Source: Casp-actino8 sp965659595
GTDB lineage: Bacteria; Actinomycetota; Acidimicrobiia; Acidimicrobiales; Ilumatobacteraceae
Reading direction: 5' to 3'
Length of the DNA: 5,286 nucleotides
NCBI GenBank assembly: GCA_965659595.1
Contig: CBFHWN010000114.1
Coordinates: 1 to 5,286, forward strand
Shown here: positions 1-5,286 of the stretch, piece by piece
Position numbering within the stretch: the stretch's first letter is position 1
How the letters are laid out: the number at the start of each line of letters is the position of its first letter
The notes under the pieces: generated by a model
Told to the model about the DNA's origin: nothing
The model's input: only the letters and a program-made list of their open reading frames with translations
The model's database searches: none
Program-made: the position numbers and the translations under genes

Positions 1-283
1 AATCGATTCCACCCCAACGCTCGACGGTCGCACCGACCAGATCTTCGAGCGCCGCGCAATCGGTCACGTCGAGGGAGCGAGCATCGACCCGATCGTCGCC
101 ATGTACCGACGCGATCTCCTCACGCACTCGTTCGACGGCGTCGCCGTCCATGTCGACCACGACGACCTTGGCGCCTTCGTCGGCGAAGAGGTGGGCTGTC
201 GCTCGGCCCATTCCGCTCGCCGCTCCTGTCACCAGGACGATCAGGTCGTGAACTGAGCGATCGAGGCGAGACAGGCGAGTCAT
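1..283 (-). CDS. Short-chain dehydrogenase/reductase (SDR), N-terminal part; C-terminus off window
   Basis: Only the first 94 residues are present; the frame stays open to the left edge. The protein begins MTRLSRLDRS and enters a Rossmann fold: the cofactor motif TGAASGMG (the SDR TGxxxGxG) is at residues 19-26. The second beta strand VVVVD ends in Asp44, which in this family usually favours NAD(H) over NADP(H). DVTD at 72-75 matches the conserved Asp that contacts the adenine. The catalytic Ser-Tyr-Lys residues would lie beyond the edge, so activity and substrate cannot be judged. Classical SDRs are soluble enzymes of about 250 residues that oxidise alcohols or reduce ketones. The ATG at 281-283 overlaps the stop of the preceding flavoprotein gene by 4 bases (ATGA). 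No good ribosome site is seen before it, which suggests translation by coupling to the upstream gene. The family is clear; the reaction is unknown. Confidence 0.93.
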   Translation of the reverse strand, partial: MTRLSRLDRSVHDLIVLVTGAASGMGRATAHLFADEGAKVVVVDMDGDAVERVREEIASVHGDDRVDARSLDVTDCAALEDLVGATVERWGGID

Positions 284-720
284 GATCGTCGCCACGTCTC
301 ACGTCCGCCAATTCCATACGACCTCAGGATCGTCGCCCGCGACGGTTCGATGACGAGGAACACGTGGGAATCGGCTTCGGGTCCGCCCGGTTCGAAAGCA
401 GCCAGGTCGTATCCCATGCGATCCCACAGGGCTTGACGACCCTCGGCTGTGTCGACGATCGAGACGTCACCCCACACGATGCAACTGTCCCAATTCGTGC
501 TCTCGCCGACTGCGAAGTGCACGGAGGCACGAGGATTCTGACGGGCATTTCGAACCTTGCGACTGTTGGAGAGAACGAACGCCACAATGCGATCGTCGAC
601 CCAGTTCACGACGACAGGCGCAAGATGCGGCTCGCCATCGACTCCAACTGTCGCCACGTACGCGACTGGTCCGTAGCGCCGACTGTCGGTCACGATCTGG
701 GCCAAGTTCGTCGATGTCAC
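280..720 (-). CDS. Pyridoxamine 5'-phosphate oxidase-family (PPOX-like) FMN/F420-binding protein
   Basis: This 146-residue protein has the split-barrel pattern of PPOX-like flavoproteins. AYVATVGVDGEPHLAPVVVNW (residues 20-40) matches the family's ATVxxDGxPHxxPV strand pair. SNSRKVRNARQNPRASVHF (51-69) matches the family's S-x-K-x-RN-x3-NPR segment, which binds the cofactor phosphate. WGDVSIVD (83-90) is the usual barrel strand, and the C-terminus GGRETWRRS is short and basic. The length suits the small single-domain subgroup, which uses FMN or F420 as a redox cofactor or binds haem or flavin without redox activity; the sequence alone does not decide which. It is not a true PdxH, which is longer. 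The start is GTG at 718-720, preceded by a good ribosome site (GAGGTG, 5-base gap) and overlapping the methyltransferase stop by 4 bases (GTGA). The open frame continues much further upstream, but that part lies inside the methyltransferase gene and shows no family similarity. The gene probably works with its coupled neighbours. Confidence 0.92.
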   Translation of the reverse strand: MTSTNLAQIVTDSRRYGPVAYVATVGVDGEPHLAPVVVNWVDDRIVAFVLSNSRKVRNARQNPRASVHFAVGESTNWDSCIVWGDVSIVDTAEGRQALWDRMGYDLAAFEPGGPEADSHVFLVIEPSRATILRSYGIGGRETWRRS

Positions 721-1805
721 GGTCGCACCTCGTAGAAGGCGTTCACGGAATGATCGATGTCGAGACGACGAAAGCTGGAGAAGCCGGCGTCGGCCGCCAT
801 CGCTCGGGCTTTCGACTCGGGAAGACCGAGCGTTCCCAACCCGGCTCCGTCTTCGACCGACATCGCCGACGACATACATGACATCACGGAGATCCCGTAC
901 ATGAGCGATGCCATGGGGTTCTGGGTCGCATTCTCCTCGTAGGTGTCGAGAGCTTTGATGTCGACCAGCAGCCACGTCCCGTCGGGTTTCAGCGAACGCC
1001 GAATGGCCGACATCATTTCGGCGGGGTGCGTCATGTCGTGGATGCAGTCGAAGGCGGTCACCAGATCGAGAGAACCATCGTCGGGCAACGGATCGCGTCG
1101 AGGGTCGACGAAGGTCACGTTCTCGACGCCGGCTTCGGTCCTTTTGTGGTCGGCGCGTTCGAGGGCATACCGGGAGATGTCGTAGCCGACCACCCGTGAC
1201 GCCGGAAACCGACGCCCCATCAAGACCGCCGCTCCTCCGGCTCCGCAGCCGATGTCGGCCACGGAAGCTCCGTTTTGCAGACGTTCGACGATGCCGTCGA
1301 GTGCCGGGAGGACCGTCGGAAGGAGGTGGGCGTTGCTCCACGGTTCGAAACTTCTCTCGATGCCGACCGCCCCTTCAGGGCCATGGCTGTCGTAGTCGCG
1401 TCCGATGCCGGTCCGAAACGACTCGGGTAGGTGTCGCAGACTCTCCATGGTTTGGGGAAGGCGATGAAACATTCCCATTCCGAAGGCCGGATTCTCCTCG
1501 TCGGCCAGCACGATTCGACCTTCCGGCGACAGCGAGACGAGTTCGGTTCCGTCGTCGGCCCGATGGTGTTGAACGATCTTGGCCGCCGCTTGGTTGTGCA
1601 CCCACTCCTCGACCCATCGAGGATGTAGTTCGAGCGCACTGGCCAAAGCGTGAATCGACATGGGTTCGACCGAAGCCGCCAGCGTCCGATACAGGCCGAG
1701 ACGATCACCGAGGTGGATCATTCCCGACGTGACCGCGCCTTCCAGTTTCGTGAAGACGAGGAAGCTGAAGAGCTTCACTGCCATGGGATCGGTCTCGTCG
1801 TTCAT
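717..1805 (-). CDS. Class I SAM-dependent methyltransferase with N-terminal winged-helix domain (Rv2258c-like)
   Basis: The protein has 362 residues from the chosen ATG. Residues ~15-100 form a winged-helix/dimerisation region: LGDRLGLYRTLA (32-43), then ALASALELHPRWVEEWVHNQAA (53-74), and LSPEGRIVLADE in the wing. The Rossmann methyltransferase domain follows: motif I VADIGCGAGG (182-191) binds SAM, Asp209 in VVGYD should bind the ribose hydroxyls, FDCIHDM (252-258) is the post-II strand, and LKPDGTWLLVDIK (272-284) is motif III. The tail carries GAGLGTLGLPESKA and ends in NAFYEVRP, as in Rv2258c-type proteins. Such proteins resemble O-methyltransferases of natural-product pathways but are often annotated as transcriptional regulators. 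Substrate unknown; the protein is probably a cytoplasmic dimer. I chose ATG 1803-1805 because GAGAGGTGA sits just before it; an in-frame GTG at 1815-1817 would add four residues but lacks a ribosome site. It starts 52 bases after the phosphatase and overlaps the PPOX-like gene by 4 bases. Confidence 0.94.
   Translation of the reverse strand: MNDETDPMAVKLFSFLVFTKLEGAVTSGMIHLGDRLGLYRTLAASVEPMSIHALASALELHPRWVEEWVHNQAAAKIVQHHRADDGTELVSLSPEGRIVLADEENPAFGMGMFHRLPQTMESLRHLPESFRTGIGRDYDSHGPEGAVGIERSFEPWSNAHLLPTVLPALDGIVERLQNGASVADIGCGAGGAAVLMGRRFPASRVVGYDISRYALERADHKRTEAGVENVTFVDPRRDPLPDDGSLDLVTAFDCIHDMTHPAEMMSAIRRSLKPDGTWLLVDIKALDTYEENATQNPMASLMYGISVMSCMSSAMSVEDGAGLGTLGLPESKARAMAADAGFSSFRRLDIDHSVNAFYEVRP
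726..731 (-). promoter_or_regulatory. Ribosome binding site of the PPOX-like gene
   Basis: Read on the minus strand this is GAGGTG, 5 bases before the GTG start at 718-720. It lies inside the last codons of the methyltransferase gene. It decides the start of the PPOX-like gene, because the same open frame runs far upstream without any matching start context. Confidence 0.7.
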
Positions 1806-1806
1806 G

Positions 1807-1815
1807 TCACCTCTC
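1807..1815 (-). promoter_or_regulatory. Ribosome binding site of the methyltransferase gene
   Basis: On the minus strand this reads GAGAGGTGA, a long match to the 16S rRNA tail, ending one base before the ATG at 1803-1805. Counted from its AGAGG core the gap is 4 bases, slightly short but usable. It favours this ATG over the in-frame GTG at 1815-1817, which has no purine-rich site at the right distance. Confidence 0.65.
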
Positions 1816-1857
1816 ACTTCTGGTCGGAATCGATGCTCGTCGCACGACTCGGCGAAA

Positions 1858-2541
1858 TCAAAAAGTACGATCTTCGCGATCGAGATGTTCGACGTCGCTC
1901 AGTTTGACGAGCCCGAAGGTGTGGCCATCTCCGATTTCGTACGACGTCAAACGGCTGATCGAGGCATGGCCGAGAACGAAACGCTCCCACTCCCACGGTG
2001 TGGTGATCAGTCCGAGAAGGTGGCCGATGAGGACACTGTTCGTGCCGGCATGGGCCACCAGAAGAAGTCGACGAACCGGCTCCGTCATCGTCCAGACGGG
2101 AAGGCTGCGAGGGGTGGGATTCACTCCTCGCTCTTCGAAGAAAAGAGCGGCATTGGTGTGAATGCGGTCGACGAAATCCCGAACCTTTTCGCCACCGTCG
2201 AGACCCTCCCACCGTCCCTCGGCCGGACGACGTCGCTCTTCGGCGTAGGCCGCATCGGCGCGTTCGCGAGGAGTTCCATGCCACACAGGGTTCCTGATCT
2301 CCTCTAGCCAATCCTGGGTGATCGCATCGAGTGCGAGACCACGTTCTTCGGCCAGAGGACGAACCGTCTCTTGCGCTCGGAGCAAGGGAGAGACCCAGAT
2401 CTCGTCGAAGTGCTCGGAACGCAAGGCATCGGCGACCTTTTCGGCCTGACGGCGCCCACGATCGGTGAGCGGCGGATTGTCGACGTTCAACTCGTCGCGG
2501 ACCCACTCGGGTTCACCGTGCCGGACGAGAACGATCTCCAT
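1858..2541 (-). CDS. Histidine phosphatase family protein (phosphoglycerate mutase superfamily)
   Basis: A 227-residue protein beginning MEIVLVRHGE. The RHGE motif at residues 7-10 supplies the catalytic His8, which is phosphorylated during turnover. PPLTDRGRRQAEKVADAL (24-40) and SPLLRAQET (51-59, with Arg55) are the usual phosphate-pocket elements. Glu81 in LEEI is the likely acid/base, and His164 in VAHAGTN is the second catalytic His. All expected catalytic residues are therefore present. Family members are cytoplasmic phosphatases or mutases acting on small phosphorylated metabolites; I see no marker of a true glycolytic mutase, so the substrate is unknown. RWEGLDGGE (110-118) is typical of one actinobacterial-looking subgroup. 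An in-frame ATG at 2557-2559 would add MRQDGC. Neither start has a strong ribosome site (an AGGTG lies 10 bases before the longer one), and I prefer the shorter because family proteins usually start right before the first strand. It lies 45 bases after the exporter gene and 52 before the methyltransferase. Confidence 0.94.
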   Translation of the reverse strand: MEIVLVRHGEPEWVRDELNVDNPPLTDRGRRQAEKVADALRSEHFDEIWVSPLLRAQETVRPLAEERGLALDAITQDWLEEIRNPVWHGTPRERADAAYAEERRRPAEGRWEGLDGGEKVRDFVDRIHTNAALFFEERGVNPTPRSLPVWTMTEPVRRLLLVAHAGTNSVLIGHLLGLITTPWEWERFVLGHASISRLTSYEIGDGHTFGLVKLSDVEHLDREDRTF

Positions 2542-2586
2542 GCACCCATCTTGGCGCATCGGAGACCAACACCTGGATTCGCTCCG

Positions 2587-4410
2587 TCAGCCGGTCGTGC
2601 GATCTCGCTCCTGGGCCGAGGTACGGAGCCAATCGCCGTACATCCGGTGGTAGACGCCCCGATGAGCGAGAAGTTCGGTGTGAGAACCGTCCTCCACCAA
2701 CCGGCCCTTGTCGAGAACCAGGACTCGGTCGGCTCGAGCCGCGGTCGAAAGTCGATGGGCAATGGCGATCGTCGTACGACCAGCCGACATCTGCTCGAGG
2801 ATCCGGCCGATTCGCACCTCGGTGAGCGCATCCACCGACGAGGTCGCTTCGTCGAGCACGAGAACCGAACTGGGAACCAACGACGCCCTGATCAGAGCAA
2901 CGAGCTGCCTCTCGCCGGCCGACAGATTGGCACCTCTTTGGCCGACGCCGGTATTGAGGCCGGTCGGTAACGAATCGAGCCAATCGCCAAGACCCAAATC
3001 GACGATCTTCTGACGGAGTGCGGTGTCGCTCATTTCCGGATCGGCGAAGCGAAGGTTCTCGCCAATGGAGTCATCGAAGAGGAAGGGTTCCTGCGGCACG
3101 ACGACCAGTCGCCTCCGCAAGTCCTCGTTGGACACGCGCGTCAGGGGAACACCATTGAGTGCGACCGAACCACTGGTGGGATCGACGAAGCGGGCCAGCA
3201 AACGACCGAGGGTCGTCTTCCCCGAGCCAGTCTCTCCCACCACGGCAACTCGCGTACCGGGACGGATCGAAACGCTGACGTCGACCAGAACCGGTTCGAG
3301 CCGCGCGTCCGAGTCGCCCTCGCGCGGCCGATACGAGAAGGAGACCGAATCGACGTCGACGGTAACTGGACCAGATGGAACCGGCATCGGATGAGGGTCG
3401 ACCGGCGGGCCGACTGGAATAGCGAGGATCCCGAGCACCCGTCGAAGTCCGGCGACCGCGGTCTGCGTCTGGTCGAGAACTTCGGTCATCTCGGCGATCG
3501 GTTCCAGAAATCGATAGGTGAGGAACACAAAGCCGATCACGGCTCCCGCCGTCAGGCTGGAACCGGGCCCTCTCCATACCCCGATGGCGATCACGGCCGA
3601 TACGGCGACTGTCCCGAACACTTCACCGGACGGGAAGAGGAAGGCGCCGATCAGGCTGGCCCGCGTCTGCGCACGGGCACGCTCCTCGGCGTACTCGACG
3701 GTTCGGGCCGCGTAGACCGGGCCGACTCGATACGCGGATAACGATTCGGCTCCGTTGATGATCTCGGCCGAAGCGCCGAGCATCGCACCGTTCGACTCGC
3801 GGACTCGGTCGTACGCCGAGACGAGGAACCCCTGCACACGACGAAGAACGACGAACAACGGCGCGGACACGACGATGACGACGAGGGCCAGGATCCAGTC
3901 GTAGGCGAGCATGACAACGCTGACGATCAGCATGAGCGCTCCGTTGAGCAAGAACGCGAGTCCACCCCACGAGAAGAACTGAGACAGAGTTTCCACATCG
4001 GACGTGACTCGTGCGACGAGTGCTCCTCTCTTCTCGTCGTTGTGATCCTCGACACTGATGCGGTGGACGTGTTGGAACAGTCGAGTACGCAGACCGTAGA
4101 GCGCTTCCTCGCTACTACGACCGAGACGAAGCACGGCAGTCCGCTGGGCGACCCCGGCGATCAGAAGTGAGACGAATCCAATCGCACAGAGCGTGCCGAT
4201 GACCCCGAGGTCCACCGTCGATCGCCCATCGACACGCGAAAACCCTCGATCGATACCCTGTTGGAGCAGTACCGGAACGACGACCCTCCCGGCCGCTCCC
4301 ACGAGAGCGAGAAGGATCGTCGTGCCGATTCCTCGGCGTAACGACGGGGCGACCCGAACTCCGGCTCCAATGGTGGCGATGGCGCCCTTGTCGTTGGTCA
4401 GGTCACCCAT
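2587..4410 (-). CDS. ABC exporter half-transporter (permease-ATPase fusion), catalytically intact subunit
   Basis: A complete 607-residue half-transporter, the normal length for the type IV exporter fold. Six membrane segments are visible at about residues 30-49, 69-90, 150-169, 172-190, 253-280 and 288-305, followed by the ATPase domain from ~349. ATPase motifs: A-loop Tyr360, Walker A GETGSGKTT (392-400), Q-loop VPQEP (Gln440), X-loop GVGQRG (488-493), signature LSAGE (496-500), Walker B VLVLDE with catalytic Glu521, D-loop SSVD (524-527) and switch His552 in IAHRLST. All ATP-hydrolysing residues of its own half are present, but the signature departs from LSGGQ. It sits 24 bases after the partner subunit gene, with a good ribosome site. 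It should act in the cytoplasmic membrane as a heterodimer with that partner, exporting a lipid, drug or small product. The substrate cannot be read from the sequence. The ATG at 4408-4410 is well supported. Confidence 0.97.
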   Translation of the reverse strand: MGDLTNDKGAIATIGAGVRVAPSLRRGIGTTILLALVGAAGRVVVPVLLQQGIDRGFSRVDGRSTVDLGVIGTLCAIGFVSLLIAGVAQRTAVLRLGRSSEEALYGLRTRLFQHVHRISVEDHNDEKRGALVARVTSDVETLSQFFSWGGLAFLLNGALMLIVSVVMLAYDWILALVVIVVSAPLFVVLRRVQGFLVSAYDRVRESNGAMLGASAEIINGAESLSAYRVGPVYAARTVEYAEERARAQTRASLIGAFLFPSGEVFGTVAVSAVIAIGVWRGPGSSLTAGAVIGFVFLTYRFLEPIAEMTEVLDQTQTAVAGLRRVLGILAIPVGPPVDPHPMPVPSGPVTVDVDSVSFSYRPREGDSDARLEPVLVDVSVSIRPGTRVAVVGETGSGKTTLGRLLARFVDPTSGSVALNGVPLTRVSNEDLRRRLVVVPQEPFLFDDSIGENLRFADPEMSDTALRQKIVDLGLGDWLDSLPTGLNTGVGQRGANLSAGERQLVALIRASLVPSSVLVLDEATSSVDALTEVRIGRILEQMSAGRTTIAIAHRLSTAARADRVLVLDKGRLVEDGSHTELLAHRGVYHRMYGDWLRTSAQERDRTTG

Positions 4411-4416
4411 GGTGAG

Positions 4417-4422
4417 CCTTCT
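4417..4422 (-). promoter_or_regulatory. Ribosome binding site of the downstream exporter gene
   Basis: AGAAGG on the minus strand, 6 bases before the ATG at 4408-4410, in the 24-base gap between the two exporter genes. Spacing and sequence fit a standard Shine-Dalgarno site, so the second subunit is probably translated independently from a shared message. Confidence 0.7.
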
Positions 4423-4434
4423 GTGCCTGCGGCC

Positions 4435-5286
4435 TCATGTCGGATCACCGCTGTCGAATCCCGAACGATCCGACTCGTACGCCGTCACGAGGTGCCGATA
4501 CGAAGCGACGTCGCGGAATAGTTCTCCGTGACGACCAGTCGCGGTCACCCGTCCGTTTTCCAGAAAGATCACCAGATCAGCGCGTCCAAGAAGGGTGGGT
4601 CGACTCGCGACGGCGACGACGGTGAGACTGGAACACTCGCGTTCGAGGTTGGCCAGAACCAGAGATTCGGTCGATGGGTCGAGTGCGCTCGTCACGTCGT
4701 CGAGAAACAAGACATCGGGCTCGCCGGCGAGAGCACGCGCGAGCGCAATCCTTTGTCGCTGCCCACCCGACAGCCCGACTCCACGCTCTCCGATGAGGGT
4801 GTCGATTCCGAAGGGCAGCTCGCCCACGAACGACGCCTCCGAGATTCGTAAGGCGCGATGCACCGATTCGTCGGACAAGTCGCGGCCGAATCGCACGTTC
4901 TCGGCAACCGAGCCGCTCAGAAGGAACGGCTCCTGGAACACCAAAGCCGAATTCGAGAAGGGTGAGATCACCCTTCCTGACTCGACGGGCACATGGCCGG
5001 CGAGAGCCTCGACGAGGGTCGTCTTCCCCGACCCGGTCGCTCCGACGATCACCGTTGTCGTACCTCGGCGCAGACACACGGAAAAATCGTCGATCACCGC
5101 ACGATCGGGCTCGTGGCAAACCGTCAGGTGATCAGCGACGAACTCCGCTCCGGTCTCGATGGATCCCCGGGGATCCGACTCTCTGGCCTGGTCGACGAGT
5201 GAACGGACGCGGGCGAAGCCAGCCTGCGATCTAGGGAATTCCGACAACGCGTATCCGATGATGCGCAGAGGGAAGACCAGAAGTGT
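4435..5286 (-). CDS. ABC exporter half-transporter, degenerate-site subunit; N-terminal membrane part off window
   Basis: The frame is open to the right edge, leaving 283 visible residues. The first ~30 (LLVFPLRIIGYALSEF, then ARVRSLVDQ) look like the end of the last membrane helix and its cytoplasmic extension in type IV exporters, so about 300 residues are missing. The ATPase domain follows. In visible numbering: Walker A GATGSGKTT (82-90), Q-loop FQEP (Gln118), X-loop LIGERG, canonical signature LSGGQ (172-176), and Walker B VLFLDD, where the catalytic Glu is Asp197. The switch His is replaced by Ser228 (VAVASRP where IAHR is usual), and the A-loop aromatic position holds His58. Its own ATP site is therefore probably slow or inactive, while its LSGGQ can complete the partner's site. 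An apparent TTG start at 5245-5247 is rejected, since the frame and similarity continue upstream. The gene ends in TGA 24 bases before its partner. Confidence 0.96.
   Translation of the reverse strand, partial: TLLVFPLRIIGYALSEFPRSQAGFARVRSLVDQARESDPRGSIETGAEFVADHLTVCHEPDRAVIDDFSVCLRRGTTTVIVGATGSGKTTLVEALAGHVPVESGRVISPFSNSALVFQEPFLLSGSVAENVRFGRDLSDESVHRALRISEASFVGELPFGIDTLIGERGVGLSGGQRQRIALARALAGEPDVLFLDDVTSALDPSTESLVLANLERECSSLTVVAVASRPTLLGRADLVIFLENGRVTATGRHGELFRDVASYRHLVTAYESDRSGFDSGDPT
5161..5176. repeat. Perfect 16-base palindrome inside the exporter gene
   Basis: GGATCCCCGGGGATCC equals its own reverse complement over all 16 bases, and the flanking bases (T at 5160, G at 5177) do not extend it. 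It is in frame in the partial exporter gene, encoding Asp-Pro-Arg-Gly-Ser in the variable linker between membrane and ATPase domains. With no loop it is a poor hairpin. It could be chance, or a recognition site for a symmetric protein or a restriction-modification enzyme. Confidence 0.5.

Noticed and set aside
721..1341. Upstream in-frame extension of the PPOX-like open frame (to 353 residues in total)
   Set aside because: It lies entirely inside the methyltransferase gene in another frame, is rich in Arg/Ser as expected for an out-of-frame high-GC reading, and shows no family motif. The GTG at 718-720 has a good ribosome site.
1815..1817. GTG as an alternative start of the methyltransferase (four extra residues)
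   Set aside because: No ribosome site precedes it, whereas the bases it would translate form the strong GAGAGGTGA site for the ATG at 1803-1805.
1837..1847. Small inverted repeat between phosphatase and methyltransferase as a terminator
   Set aside because: The stem is only 4 base pairs around a 3-base loop and no T-run follows on the transcribed strand.
1660..2307. Plus-strand open frame of 215 residues
   Set aside because: It lies antisense to the phosphatase and methyltransferase genes, has low-complexity Arg/Ser composition and no recognisable domain. High-GC coding DNA often leaves such open frames on the opposite strand.
4595..5131. Plus-strand open frame of 178 residues
   Set aside because: It is antisense to the exporter ATPase domain, whose Walker A, LSGGQ and Walker B motifs are clear on the minus strand. 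The plus-strand product is Ser/Arg/Pro-rich and without motifs.
5245..5247. TTG start for the upstream exporter gene
   Set aside because: The frame stays open to the window edge, and the residues before it look like the end of the last membrane helix, so the gene simply continues beyond the window.

Overview
The window reads as one stretch of a high-GC bacterial chromosome, about 60% G+C by eye on sampled lines. Three things point to an actinobacterium: every visible stop codon is TGA, GTG is used as a start, and the methyltransferase is of the winged-helix Rv2258c type common in Actinomycetota. The TCG/CGA-rich codon use would also fit an Acidimicrobiia-like or other environmental lineage, but I cannot place it more exactly. 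All six genes are on the minus strand, so transcription runs from the right edge to the left edge. Nothing on the plus strand looks like a real gene, no gap between genes exceeds 52 bases, and I see no RNA genes, mobile elements or CRISPR arrays.

Right part (2587-5286): two adjacent ABC-exporter half-transporter genes. The upstream one (4435 to beyond the right edge) lacks most of its membrane domain here. Its ATPase domain is degenerate: the catalytic Glu is Asp, the switch His is Ser and the A-loop aromatic is His, but it keeps a canonical LSGGQ signature. The downstream one (2587-4410) is complete, keeps the catalytic Glu and His, and has the altered signature LSAGE. These changes are reciprocal, which is the pattern of a heterodimeric exporter with one degenerate and one working ATP site.

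Middle (1858-2541): a histidine phosphatase (phosphoglycerate-mutase superfamily) of unknown substrate, starting 45 bases after the exporter.

Left part (1-1805): three enzyme genes, a winged-helix SAM-dependent methyltransferase, a small pyridoxamine-phosphate-oxidase-like (FMN or F420) flavoprotein, and the start of a short-chain dehydrogenase. They are chained by two 4-base stop/start overlaps (GTGA at 717-720 and ATGA at 280-283), so they are probably translationally coupled.

The spacing (24, 45, 52, -4 and -4 bases) fits one transcription unit whose promoter lies beyond the right edge. A methyltransferase, a reductase-like flavoprotein and a dehydrogenase beside an exporter would fit modification and export of a small molecule. 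That is inference: each family is common and broad in substrate, and nothing in the window names the compound. I did not find clear evidence of a wholly new system. The best leads are the exporter asymmetry and the coupled three-enzyme module.
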